From positions 17,917 to 81,916 of the forward strand of contig CAVOWW010000038.1 of assembly GCA_963700255.1 (NCBI GenBank): a stretch of 64,000 nt of DNA, given 5' to 3'. The notes below the pieces were generated by a model. That model searched no databases. It had not been told where the DNA came from and saw nothing but the letters and a program-made list of their open reading frames with translations. Every line of letters starts with the position of its first letter. The stretch's first letter is position 1. The translations under genes and the position numbers were made by a program. The stretch comes from UBA10649 sp963700255 (GTDB taxonomy: Bacteria > Actinomycetota > Actinomycetes > S36-B12). Positions 29,920 to 38,634 of the stretch are shown here, one piece after another.

Positions 29920-30801
29920 TCAGGCGATGGCTGCGCTGATCGCGGCGATGTGCGCGGGGGAGGAGCCGCAGCACGCGCCGACGACGTCGATGCCTGCGTC
30001 GCGCATCTCCTGCGCGAAGGCGGCCATCTCGTCGGGGGTGCCCGTGTAGCGGAACTCGCCCTCGATGAGGACCGGAAGGCCCGCGTTCGACTGCATGATC
30101 AGCAGCGTGCCCTCGGGGCGGTTCTCGGCCATCTGGCCGGCGATCACGCGCATCTCGTCCACGCCACGACCGCAGTTGGCGCCGACGACGTCCGCACCCA
30201 TGGCGCTGATGGCGACCACGGCCTGGGCCGGCGTGGTCCCCATCATGGTTCGCAGGTTGGTGTCGAAGCTCATCGTCGCGACGACGGGCAGCTCCGGGGC
30301 GACGGCGCGCGCCGCCGTGATGGCGGCCTCGACCTCGCTCAGATCGCTCATGGTCTCGATCAGGATGGCGTCCGCCCCGCCGGCCGCCAGCGCTGCGATC
30401 TGCTCGGAGAAGAGCGCGACGGCGTCCTCGGGGGTGAGGGTGCCCATGGGCTCCATCAGGTCGCCGGACGGGCCGACGTCACCGAGGACGTAGGTGCCGG
30501 GATGGGCGTCCGCGACCGTGCGCGCCACGCGGGCCGCCGCCTCGTTCAGCTCCGCCACGCGATCCTCGAGACCGTGCATCGCCAGCCGGGGTCGGCTGCC
30601 GCCGAAGGTGTTGGTGGTCAGGAGCCGGGAGCCCGCCGACGCATACTGGTCGAGGATGCCGATGACCACGTCCGGTCGCTCGACGTTCCACAGCTCCGGA
30701 GCGCCGCCGTCGTCGAGCCCGGCCTCCTGCAGCATGGTCCCCATCGCACCGTCGCCCACCCGGACGCGCCCCTCGCGGATGGCCTCGACCAGGTCGCTCA
30801 T
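29920..30801 (-). CDS. Homocysteine S-methyltransferase family protein (betaine-homocysteine type)
   Basis: A 293-residue TIM-barrel enzyme of the S-methyl_trans family (PF02574). The start VRVGDGAMGTMLQEAGLDDG and TNTFGGSRPRLAMHGL are typical. The zinc-binding cysteines are in DVVGANCGRG and DVVGACCGSSPAH, spaced as in methionine synthase module 1 and BHMT. It would move a methyl group from a betaine-type donor to homocysteine, or, with a partner, serve methyl-corrinoid chemistry. It is the last gene of the GntR-led operon and overlaps the PF13769 gene by 4 bases. Its setting favours glycine betaine as the donor; that is inference. Confidence 0.8.
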   Translation of the reverse strand: MSDLVEAIREGRVRVGDGAMGTMLQEAGLDDGGAPELWNVERPDVVIGILDQYASAGSRLLTTNTFGGSRPRLAMHGLEDRVAELNEAAARVARTVADAHPGTYVLGDVGPSGDLMEPMGTLTPEDAVALFSEQIAALAAGGADAILIETMSDLSEVEAAITAARAVAPELPVVATMSFDTNLRTMMGTTPAQAVVAISAMGADVVGANCGRGVDEMRVIAGQMAENRPEGTLLIMQSNAGLPVLIEGEFRYTGTPDEMAAFAQEMRDAGIDVVGACCGSSPAHIAAISAAIA

Positions 30802-31112
30802 GCACCGTCTCCCGACTGTCCGGGGCCGTAGGAGTCGAGCAGCGACGTGATCGCCTCGGCACTCCACCGGCCCTCAAGATCTGCGCTGGCCGCCTCTGCG
30901 GCCTGCGCCGCAGACCCTGCCACGTCCGACCACGGATCGCGACTCCAGCCCTCGAGGTAGGCGTCGGCGCCCTCGGCGCCCAGCCGCATCGCGGCTTCGT
31001 CGATCGCCTCCTGGAAGCGGGCGGAGAGCTGCACCTTGACGACGTCGTCGCCGTCGCGGGCCGTGACCATGGACGGGATCTCCCGCCATCGGGTGACCTG
31101 GACCTCAGCCAT
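30798..31112 (-). CDS. PF13769-type small protein ('virulence factor' family)
   Basis: A 104-residue soluble protein. VTRWREIPSMVTARDGDD, then LSARFQEAIDEAAMRLGAEG and ADAYLEGWSRDPW match the PF13769 family, whose name 'virulence factor' is historical and says little about function. Family members occur in proteobacterial clusters with corrinoid methyltransferases and C1-THF enzymes (recalled from genome context). Here the gene sits between fdsD (8-base overlap) and the homocysteine methyltransferase (4-base overlap), so it is coupled to formate and methyl metabolism. No catalytic residues are recognisable. Confidence 0.72.
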   Translation of the reverse strand: MAEVQVTRWREIPSMVTARDGDDVVKVQLSARFQEAIDEAAMRLGAEGADAYLEGWSRDPWSDVAGSAAQAAEAASADLEGRWSAEAITSLLDSYGPGQSGDGA

Positions 31113-31326
31113 GCGATGCTCCCTCGGGTCGGAGTGCGGCCAGTGCCTCGAGCACTGGCGGCGTGACGGCTGCCGGATTCCCGTGGACGATCGCCGCCAG
31201 GTCGTCGATCATGACGGGAGCCCAGAAGGTGCGCAGGTGCGCGGCCGTCTGCTCACCCGCATGCGCCGGATCCGGGACGTTGGCGGCGATCTGGTTGGCC
31301 ATCCTGACCAGGGCGTCCGTCCTCAC
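31105..31326 (-). CDS. fdsD: Formate dehydrogenase delta subunit FdsD
   Basis: A 73-residue protein of the FdsD family (PF11390). LVRMANQIAANVPDPAHAGE and HLRTFWAPVMIDDLAAIVHG are the family motifs. FdsD accompanies soluble NAD-dependent molybdenum formate dehydrogenases and is needed for assembly or stability. Its ATG overlaps the fdsA stop by 4 bases (ATGA) and its end overlaps the PF13769 gene by 8 bases. Confidence 0.88.
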   Translation of the reverse strand: MRTDALVRMANQIAANVPDPAHAGEQTAAHLRTFWAPVMIDDLAAIVHGNPAAVTPPVLEALAALRPEGASHG

Positions 31327-34139
31327 GCCCGAACGCCCGCCGACTCGCGTTCCGCGGCCGCGCGTCGCGCTGCGCCGGCATCAGGGCGCACCTCCACGGC
31401 CGTCACCTTGTACTCAGGGCAGTTCGTCGCCCAGTCGGAGTTCTCAGTGGTGACGACGTTGGCGCCGCTGACAGGGTGATGGAACGTCGTGTACACGACC
31501 CCGGGCGGCACCTCGTCGCTGATGCGGACCCGCATCGACGTCACGCCGGCGCGGCTGCTCACCTCGGCCCACGACCCGTCCGCGATGCCGCGCAGCTCGG
31601 CGTCCGCCTCGTGCATGTCGAGGACGTCCTCCTGGTGCCAGGTGACATTGGCGGTGCGCCGGGTCTGCGCCCCGACGTTGTACTGGCTGAGGATGCGCCC
31701 GGTCGTGAGCAGCAGCGGGTACTTGCGTGTCGTGCGCTCGTCGGTGGGCACGTAGGGCGTCGTGACGAAGTTGCCGAGCCCGCGGACGAAGTGGTCCTCG
31801 TGCATGATCGGCGTGCCGAGCGGTGCGGCCTCGTTGCACGGCCACTGCACGCTGCCCACCCTGTCGAGCAGGTCGAAGGAGACGCCGGCGAACGTCGGCG
31901 TCAGTGCGGCGATCTCGTCCATGATCTGCGACGACGCGTCGTAGTGCATGGCGTATCCCATCGCCGTGGCGAGGTCGCACGTGACCTCCCACTCGGACTT
32001 GCCTGTGCGGCTGGCCATGATCGGCCGCACGCGGTTGATCCGTCGCTCGGCGTTCGTGAAGGTGCCGTCCTTCTCGAGGAACGAGGTCCCGGGAAGGAAC
32101 ACGTGCGCGAAGGCGGCGGTCTCGTTGAGGAAGAGGTCCTGGACGATGACGAGGTCCATCGCCCCCAGTGCTGCCTTGACGTGGGAGGTGTTGGGATCGG
32201 ACTGGGCGAGGTCCTCGCCCTGGACGTAGATGGCGCGGAAGGTGCCGATCGTCGCCGCATCCAGCATGTTGGGGATGCGCAGGCCCGGCTCGGCACGCAG
32301 GCCCGTTCCCCACGCCCCCTCGAACAGGTGGCGGACCGTGTCGTCGGAGACGTGCCGGTAGCCCGGGAGCTCGTGGGGGAACGAGCCCATGTCGCACGAG
32401 CCCTGCACGTTGTTCTGGCCCCTGAGCGGGTTGACGCCGACTCCCCGGCGTCCGATGTTCCCGGTGGCCATGGCCAGGTTGGCGATGGCCATGACCATGG
32501 TCGAGCCCTGGCTGTGCTCGGTGACGCCCAGCCCGTAGTAGATCGCCGCGTTGGGAGCTGCTGCGTACGCGCGCGCGGCAGCACGGACGAGGTCGGCAGG
32601 AACGCCCGTCTGCTCGGCCAGGTGCTCGGGGCTGTTCTCGGGCAGTCGGATGAACTCCTCCCAGGCGGTGAACGAGGCCGGGTCGCACCGCTCGGCGACG
32701 AAGGCACGGTCGATGAGATCCTCGGTCGCGATGACGTGGCTGATCGCGTTGACGACGGCGACGTTCGTGCCGGGCAGGAGCTGCAGGTGGTGGGCCGCGT
32801 GGACGTGGGGGGAGCGCACGAGGGCGATGCGGCGCGGATCGATGACGATGAGGCCGGCCCCCTCGCGCAGCCGCTTCTTCATGCGCGAGGCGAACACGGG
32901 GTGGGCGTCCGTCGGGTTGGCCCCGATGACCACGATGAGGTCGGACTCCTCCACGGAGGCGAAGTCCTGCGTGCCGGCAGACGTGCCGAACGTCTGCTTG
33001 AGGCCGTAGCCCGTGGGGGAGTGGCACACGCGGGCGCAGGTGTCGACGTTGTTGTTCCCGAACCCGGCGCGGATCATCTTCTGGACGACGTACACCTCCT
33101 CGTTGGTGCAGCGGGACGAGGTGATGCCACCGATCGAGTCGACGCCGTGCTCGGCCTGGATCGCCTTGAGGCGGGTGGCGGCGAACTCGATCGCCTCCTC
33201 CCAGCCGGTCTCCCGCCACGGATCGGTGATGGCGTCGCGGACCAACGGCCTGACCACGCGGTCGGGATGGCTCGCGTAGCCCCACGCGAAGCGGCCCTTG
33301 ACGCAGGAGTGCCCGGCGTTGGCACCGCCGTCCTTGTCGGGGACCATCCGGACCAGCTCGTCGCCGCGAAGCTCGGCCTTGAAGGAGCAGCCCACGCCGC
33401 AGTAGGCGCACGTCGTCTTGACCGTGCGGGTGGGCATGCCCAGCTCGATGACGCTCTTCTCCTCCAGCGTCGCCGTCGGGCACGCCTGCACGCACGCACC
33501 GCACGACACGCACTCGGACTCGAGGAAGGCCTCGTCGGCACCGGCGCTGACCTTCGACTCGAAGCCACGGCCCGAGATCGTGAGGGCGAAGGTGCCCTGC
33601 ACCTCTCCGCACGCGCGAACGCAGCGGCTGCAGGCGATGCACTTGCTGGCGTCGAAGGTGAAGTAGGGGTTGCTCTCGTCCTTGGGCGCCTGGAGGTGGT
33701 TGTCGCCGTCGAAGCCGTAGCGCACCTCGCGAAGGCCCACCACGCCAGCCATGTCCTGAAGCTCGCAGTCGCCGTTGGCCGGGCAGGTGAGGCAGTCGAG
33801 CGGATGGTCGGAGATGTAGAGCTCCATGACACCGCGGCGGATCCTGGCGACGTGGGGAGTCTGGGTGTGCACGACCATGCCGTCGGTGCACGGCGTGGTG
33901 CAGGAGGCCGGGGTGCCCGGGCGTCCCTCGACGTCCACGACGCACATGCGGCATGAGCCGAAGGCCTCCAGGCTGTCGGTGGCGCAGAGCTTCGGGACGG
34001 CGATGCCGGCCTCGGCCGCGGCGCGCATGACGGACGTGCCGGACGGGACCGTCACGCTGATGCCGTCGATCGAGACGGTGACCGCCTCGGTCGAGCTGCG
34101 GGCAGGAGTGCCGTAGTCGATGTCGTCAGCGATGGTCAT
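31323..34139 (-). CDS. fdsA: NAD-dependent formate dehydrogenase, catalytic subunit FdsA
   Basis: A 938-residue molybdopterin oxidoreductase that oxidises formate to CO2. In order it has a 2Fe-2S domain (CATDSLEAFGSCRMC, then CTTPC), a His-Cys cluster (HPLDCLTCPANGDC), two 4Fe-4S sites (CIACSRCVRACGE and CVSCGACVQACP), the catalytic-domain cluster (CAYCGVGCSFK) and the Mo ligand cysteine in NNVDTCARVCHSPTGYG, then the guanine-dinucleotide-binding tail. There is no in-frame TGA, so it is a cysteine rather than selenocysteine enzyme. The ATG at 34139 overlaps the fdsB stop (ATGA). Electrons go through FdsG/FdsB to NAD. Confidence 0.95.
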   Translation of the reverse strand: MTIADDIDYGTPARSSTEAVTVSIDGISVTVPSGTSVMRAAAEAGIAVPKLCATDSLEAFGSCRMCVVDVEGRPGTPASCTTPCTDGMVVHTQTPHVARIRRGVMELYISDHPLDCLTCPANGDCELQDMAGVVGLREVRYGFDGDNHLQAPKDESNPYFTFDASKCIACSRCVRACGEVQGTFALTISGRGFESKVSAGADEAFLESECVSCGACVQACPTATLEEKSVIELGMPTRTVKTTCAYCGVGCSFKAELRGDELVRMVPDKDGGANAGHSCVKGRFAWGYASHPDRVVRPLVRDAITDPWRETGWEEAIEFAATRLKAIQAEHGVDSIGGITSSRCTNEEVYVVQKMIRAGFGNNNVDTCARVCHSPTGYGLKQTFGTSAGTQDFASVEESDLIVVIGANPTDAHPVFASRMKKRLREGAGLIVIDPRRIALVRSPHVHAAHHLQLLPGTNVAVVNAISHVIATEDLIDRAFVAERCDPASFTAWEEFIRLPENSPEHLAEQTGVPADLVRAAARAYAAAPNAAIYYGLGVTEHSQGSTMVMAIANLAMATGNIGRRGVGVNPLRGQNNVQGSCDMGSFPHELPGYRHVSDDTVRHLFEGAWGTGLRAEPGLRIPNMLDAATIGTFRAIYVQGEDLAQSDPNTSHVKAALGAMDLVIVQDLFLNETAAFAHVFLPGTSFLEKDGTFTNAERRINRVRPIMASRTGKSEWEVTCDLATAMGYAMHYDASSQIMDEIAALTPTFAGVSFDLLDRVGSVQWPCNEAAPLGTPIMHEDHFVRGLGNFVTTPYVPTDERTTRKYPLLLTTGRILSQYNVGAQTRRTANVTWHQEDVLDMHEADAELRGIADGSWAEVSSRAGVTSMRVRISDEVPPGVVYTTFHHPVSGANVVTTENSDWATNCPEYKVTAVEVRPDAGAARRAAAERESAGVRA

Positions 34140-35659
34140 GGGCTGCTCCGCTCGAAGTCCTCGCCGAAGTGCTGCAGGGCGCTGAGCACCGGATTGGGCG
34201 TCAGTCCTCCCATCGCGCACAGTGAGCCGTCCGTCATGACCTCGCAGAGGTCGACGAGCAGCTGCCGGTTCATGGCGGCCTGGTCGCCGACGAGGATGCG
34301 ATCGATGACCTCGACTCCGCGCACCGAGCCGATCCGGCAGGGCGTGCACTTGCCGCAGGACTCCTCGGCACAGAACTCCATCGCGAACCGGGCCTGCTGG
34401 GCCATGTCGACCGTCTCGTCGAAGACCACGATGCCGCCGTGTCCGAGCATGCCGCCGGCCTCCGCCACGGCCTCGTACTCCATGGCGACGTCGAGGGCGC
34501 TGGCCGGCAGGTAGGCGCCGAGCGGACCGCCGAGCTGCACCGCGCGCAGGGGCCGTCCGGAGAGGGTGCCTCCGCCGTACCCCTCGACCAGTTCGCGCAG
34601 GGTGATGCCGAAGCCCGTCTCCACGATGCCACCCTGCCGGATGTTGCCGGCCAGCTGGAAGACCTGCGTGCCGAGCGACCGACCGGAGCCGAGGGCCGCG
34701 TACGCCTCCGCGCCGTGCTCGAGGATGTACGGGACGGCGGCCATGGTGAGGACGTTGTTGATGAGGGTGGGCTTCCCGAAGAGGCCCTCGAGGGCGGGCA
34801 GCGGCGGCTTCGGGCGCACCATGCCACGGCGGCCTTCGATGCTCTCGAGCATCGCCGTCTCCTCGCCGCACACGTACGATCCGGCACCCACCCTGACGTC
34901 GACGTCGAACGCCCGGCCGCTGCCGAGGACGTCGGCACCGAGCCACCCGCGCTCGCGGGCCAGGCCGATGGCCGTCCGCAGGGTGGCAACGGCGTCGGGA
35001 TACTCGGACCGGAGGTAGACGTAGCCCATGGTCGCGCCGACGCTCAGGCCGGCGATCGCCATGCCCTCGAGGAGGGTGAAGGGGTCGCCCTCGATCAGCA
35101 TGCGGTCGGCGTAGGTGCCGCTGTCGCCCTCGTCGGCATTCACGCATACGTACTTCTGAGCGGCCTCGGCCTGCGCGACCGTGCGCCACTTGATGCCGGC
35201 GGGGAAGCCTGCGCCGCCGCGCCCGCGCAGGCCGGACGCGAGGACGTCCTCGATCGCCTGCTGGGCCCCGCGGGAGACAAGGGCTTGAAGTCCGCCCAGG
35301 CCGCCATGCGCGAGGTAGTCGTCGGGGTCGAGGGGGTCCACGATTCCCACGCGGGCGAACGTCAGGCGGGTCTGGCTCGCCAGCCAGGGCAGCTGGTCGG
35401 TCACGCCCAGGCGCAGCGGGTGGTCGCCGGCGTCGGGCAGCACGGCGGCGAGGGATGGGACGTCGCCGGTCGTCACCGGGCCGTAGGCGACCCGGCCCGC
35501 GGGCGTGCCCACCTCGACCAGTGGCTCGAGCCAGAGCATCCCGCGCGAGCCGTTGCGCACGATGCGGGCACCAGGGATCGCGGCTGCCAGGGCTGCCGCG
35601 ACCTCGTCGGCGCCCACGGATCGCGCCGCGCTGTCCCGGGGGACGTAGATGGTGGTCAT
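34136..35659 (-). CDS. fdsB: Formate dehydrogenase beta subunit FdsB (NuoF-like)
   Basis: A 507-residue NADH-dehydrogenase-type flavoprotein. The N-terminal 130 residues are a thioredoxin-like domain without its cluster cysteines. The FMN/NAD domain follows (LRGRGGAGFPAGIKWRT, VCVNADEGDSGTYADRML), then an SLBB domain and a 4Fe-4S site (EESCGKCTPCRIGSV with a later cysteine in LCAMGGLTPNP). It passes electrons from FdsA to NAD. ATGA overlaps link it with fdsG upstream and fdsA downstream, which suggests tightly coupled synthesis. Confidence 0.95.
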   Translation of the reverse strand: MTTIYVPRDSAARSVGADEVAAALAAAIPGARIVRNGSRGMLWLEPLVEVGTPAGRVAYGPVTTGDVPSLAAVLPDAGDHPLRLGVTDQLPWLASQTRLTFARVGIVDPLDPDDYLAHGGLGGLQALVSRGAQQAIEDVLASGLRGRGGAGFPAGIKWRTVAQAEAAQKYVCVNADEGDSGTYADRMLIEGDPFTLLEGMAIAGLSVGATMGYVYLRSEYPDAVATLRTAIGLARERGWLGADVLGSGRAFDVDVRVGAGSYVCGEETAMLESIEGRRGMVRPKPPLPALEGLFGKPTLINNVLTMAAVPYILEHGAEAYAALGSGRSLGTQVFQLAGNIRQGGIVETGFGITLRELVEGYGGGTLSGRPLRAVQLGGPLGAYLPASALDVAMEYEAVAEAGGMLGHGGIVVFDETVDMAQQARFAMEFCAEESCGKCTPCRIGSVRGVEVIDRILVGDQAAMNRQLLVDLCEVMTDGSLCAMGGLTPNPVLSALQHFGEDFERSSP

Positions 35660-36102
35660 GCGCCGGCCTCCCGGGCTGCTGCCCGGACGTGATCGGCGGT
35701 CGCGCGTCCGATCAGCCGGCCGTTGACGACCGCGGTCGGACCGAGGGCGCAGTTGCCCATGCAGTACACGTGACTGACATCGACCCCGGCGGCCGCGTCG
35801 GACTGCGTCGCCTCGAGGAGTCCGCGGGCGCCCACGGCCTGGCACGCCTCACCCATGCAGACCCGGATCTCGACCTCTGCTGGCGGCGCGTTCCGCAGGT
35901 CGGTGTAGAAGGTCATGACCCCGTACACGTCGGCTCGGCTCACGTTGAAGGCGTCGGCGACCACCTGCAGCCCCTCGGGATGGACGTAGCCGAAGGACTC
36001 CTGGAGCGCCTGGAGCGCGACGAGGACGGGGCCGGGCTCGTTGACACCCGCGAGCACGTCGCGCGCGGCGTCCGCTGACCACGCCCGGTGCGCGGCCGTC
36101 AC
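35656..36102 (-). CDS. fdsG: Formate dehydrogenase gamma subunit FdsG (NuoE-like)
   Basis: A 148-residue NuoE-like 2Fe-2S protein. The four ligand cysteines are in VCMGEACQAVGARGLL and HVYCMGNCALGPTAVVNGRL. ALQALQESFGYVHPEGLQVV and YGVMTFYTDLRNAP are family motifs. It connects FdsB to the catalytic subunit. The GTG at 36102 overlaps the fdhD stop (GTGA) and the stop overlaps fdsB (ATGA). Confidence 0.93.
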   Translation of the reverse strand: MTAAHRAWSADAARDVLAGVNEPGPVLVALQALQESFGYVHPEGLQVVADAFNVSRADVYGVMTFYTDLRNAPPAEVEIRVCMGEACQAVGARGLLEATQSDAAAGVDVSHVYCMGNCALGPTAVVNGRLIGRATADHVRAAAREAGA

Positions 36103-36916
36103 GCCCGGACTCCCGTCGAGATGCGCTCGTCCCCTGAGTACACGTTCACCCGGTCGCCCCGGGCGAAGCCGGCGAGGACGAGGCCGTGCGCGCGAGCGAG
36201 GTCGATGGCCAGGCTCGTGGGGCCGGACACCGCGACCACCGCACCGACGGAGGCGGTCAGCGCCTTGTGCACGATCTCGTAGGAGATGCGGCCGCTGACA
36301 ACCAGCGTGTGGTCGGTGAGCGGCACCCGATCCTCGAACAGGGCCTTGCCGATCACCTTGTCGACGGCGTTGTGCCGGCCCACGTCCTCGCGGACCCAGA
36401 GGGGGTCCAGTGTCGGGCTCACGAGAGCAGCCGCGTGGAGTGCGCCCGTCTGGTCGAACATGCGCTGCCCGTCGCGCATGCCCTCGATGAGGGAGGGGAT
36501 CGCGTCGGCCGGCAGGGTCCAGCCATCGGTCTGCAGCGGTGCGTCGGGGCCGGTGAACGCCGCCAGGACGTCCGCGCTGCAGACACCGCACGCACTGCTC
36601 GTGACGAAGGCCCGCGGCCGGGGCGGCCGCACCCCCTCGGCGAGGCTCACTCGCACGGTGTCGACCCCTTCGTCGCCGTCGGTCGTCGCGAACGCGCCCA
36701 TGCCGGCGATGTCGCCTGGCCGGGCCACGCCCGACTCGTTGACCAGCCAGCCCGCCACGAGGTCGAGGTCATGGCCGGGTGTCCGCATCGTGGTGACGAG
36801 CACCTCGCCGTCGAGGATGATCGTCAGGGGGACTCCACGGCGATCGCATCCGTCGTCGACGACGCTGCTCCGTCGACGACGCGGACGATGCCGCGCCTGC
36901 TGGTCGTCACGCCCAT
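36099..36916 (-). CDS. fdhD: Formate dehydrogenase maturation sulfurtransferase FdhD, frame-disrupted
   Basis: FdhD carries sulfur to the molybdenum cofactor of formate dehydrogenase. The family core is clear: LVTTMRTPGHDLDLVAGWLV, the conserved TSSACGVC, and REDVGRHNAVDKVIGKAL. The first 29 codons from the ATG at 36916 (VTTSRRGIVRVVDGA) are in another frame and meet a TGA. Adding one base to the C run complementary to 36827-36831 joins them as VESPLTIILDGEVLVTTMRT, the normal N-terminal region. I therefore annotate one gene of about 272 residues with a probable homopolymer error. It lies between fhs and fdsG. Confidence 0.88.
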
Positions 36917-36943
36917 GGGGCCCCCACTAGTGGTGAGGTCCCA

Positions 36944-38611
36944 TCAGAACAGCCCAACGACCTGGCCGTCAACGAGGTCGATGCGCTCGCTCGACGGCAC
37001 CTTGGGCAGGCCCGGCATCGTCATGATGTCGCCGCACACCATCACGATGAACTCCGCGCCGGCCGCGAGGCGCACCTCGCGCACGTTCACGCTGTGCCCG
37101 CTCGGCGCCCCGCGCAGGCTCGGGTCCGTCGAGAACGAGTACTGGGTCTTGGCGACGCAGACCGGGAAGTGCCCATACCCCTGGGCTTCCAGCTCCTTGA
37201 TCTGGGTGCGGATCTTGGAGTCGGCGGTGACCTCGCTCGCCCCGTACACGCGGGTGGCGATCGCGTTGACCTTCTGCCACAGGGACATGGAGTCCTCGTA
37301 TACGAAGGTCATCTCGGTCGGCCGGTCGCAGAGGTCGACCACCGCAGTGGCGAGTGCGACCGCGCCCGCCCCGCCGTCGGCCCAGTGGGACGCCAGGACG
37401 ACGTCGACGCCGAGGGCATTGACGCGCGACTCGAGCAGTTCGAGCTCCGCGGCAGTGTCGGAGTCGAAGCGATTGATCGAGACGACGCACGGCAGCCCGT
37501 AGACGCCCTGCACGTTGTCGATGTGACGCTCGAGGTTGACCATGCCGGCCGACAGCGCGTCCAGGCCCTCGTCCGTGATCGTCTTGAGGTCGGCCCCACC
37601 GTGGTACTTCAGGGCGCGGACGGTCGCGACGATCACCACGGCGGACGGCCGCAGGCCGGACTTGCGGCACTTGATGTCGACGAACTTCTCGGCGCCGAGG
37701 TCGGCCCCGAAGCCGGCCTCCGTCACGACGTAGTCGGCGAGCTTCATCGCGGAGGTGGTGGCGATGACGGAGTTGCAGCCGTGCGCGATGTTGGCGAAGG
37801 GTCCGCCATGGACGAAGGCTGGGGTGTGCTCGAGGGTCTGCACCAGGTTGGGGGCGAGCGCGTCCTTCAGCAGAACGGTCATGGCACCGTGGGCGTTGAG
37901 GTCGCGGGCGCGGACGGGCTCCTTGGCGCGGGTGTAGGCGACCACGATGTTGCCGAGCCGCTCCTTGAGGTCCTCGAGGGACGTCGAGAGGCAGAAGATC
38001 GCCATGATCTCCGACGCCACGACGATGTCGAAGCCGTCCTGCCGCGGGAAGCCGTTGCCCGGGCCGCCGAGGGCGACGGTGATGTCGCGCAGCGCCCGGT
38101 CGTTCATGTCGACCACGCGCTTCCACGTCACCCGGCGCACGTCGATGTCGAGGGTGTTGCCATGGTGCACGTGGTTGTCGATGAGGGCCGCGAGGAGGTT
38201 GTTCGCCAGGCCGATCGCGCTGAAGTCACCGGTGAAGTGGAGGTTGATGTCCTCCATGGGGACGATCTGCGCATGTCCTCCGCCGGCGGCGCCGCCCTTC
38301 ATGCCGAAGACCGGACCCAGCGACGGCTCGCGCAGGCAGACCATCGTCCGCTTCCCGATCTGCCGCAGCCCATCCGCGAGGCCGACGCTGGTCGTCGTCT
38401 TGCCCTCGCCCGGAGGGGTCGGACTGATCGCGGTGACCAGGACGAGCTTCGCGTCCGGGTTCTCCGGGAGCGAGGCGAGGTACTCGAGCGACACCTTGGC
38501 CTTGTAGTGGCCGTACGGCTCGACGTACTCGTCCGGGATGCCGAGCCGGTCGGCGACATCCGTGATGCGATCCATCGTCGCGGCCTGCGCGATCTCGATG
38601 TCAGACGGCAC
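36944..38611 (-). CDS. fhs: Formate-tetrahydrofolate ligase
   Basis: A 555-residue FTHFS. The P-loop-like ATP site is ISPTPPGEGKTTTSVGLADG, and EPSLGPVFGMKGGAAGGGHA and FVHGGPFANIAHGCNSV are signatures of the family. It interconverts formate plus THF and 10-formyl-THF with ATP. Next to formate dehydrogenase and a methyl-oxidising pathway it probably runs towards formate and ATP. The GTG at 38611 has a good ribosome binding site (cgaaggag). It is 23 bases downstream of etfA in the same operon. Confidence 0.97.
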   Translation of the reverse strand: MPSDIEIAQAATMDRITDVADRLGIPDEYVEPYGHYKAKVSLEYLASLPENPDAKLVLVTAISPTPPGEGKTTTSVGLADGLRQIGKRTMVCLREPSLGPVFGMKGGAAGGGHAQIVPMEDINLHFTGDFSAIGLANNLLAALIDNHVHHGNTLDIDVRRVTWKRVVDMNDRALRDITVALGGPGNGFPRQDGFDIVVASEIMAIFCLSTSLEDLKERLGNIVVAYTRAKEPVRARDLNAHGAMTVLLKDALAPNLVQTLEHTPAFVHGGPFANIAHGCNSVIATTSAMKLADYVVTEAGFGADLGAEKFVDIKCRKSGLRPSAVVIVATVRALKYHGGADLKTITDEGLDALSAGMVNLERHIDNVQGVYGLPCVVSINRFDSDTAAELELLESRVNALGVDVVLASHWADGGAGAVALATAVVDLCDRPTEMTFVYEDSMSLWQKVNAIATRVYGASEVTADSKIRTQIKELEAQGYGHFPVCVAKTQYSFSTDPSLRGAPSGHSVNVREVRLAAGAEFIVMVCGDIMTMPGLPKVPSSERIDLVDGQVVGLF

Positions 38612-38634
38612 TGGTGCTCCTTCGACTCGTGGGA

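Noticed and set aside
31476..33956. An 826-codon open frame on the plus strand opposite the formate dehydrogenase alpha subunit gene
   Set aside because: It is an antisense frame kept open by high GC content; fdsA on the other strand has full domain matches and overlapping neighbours.
31323..34139. Selenocysteine formate dehydrogenase
   Set aside because: The molybdenum ligand position is an ordinary cysteine codon and no internal TGA or SECIS-like need is present.
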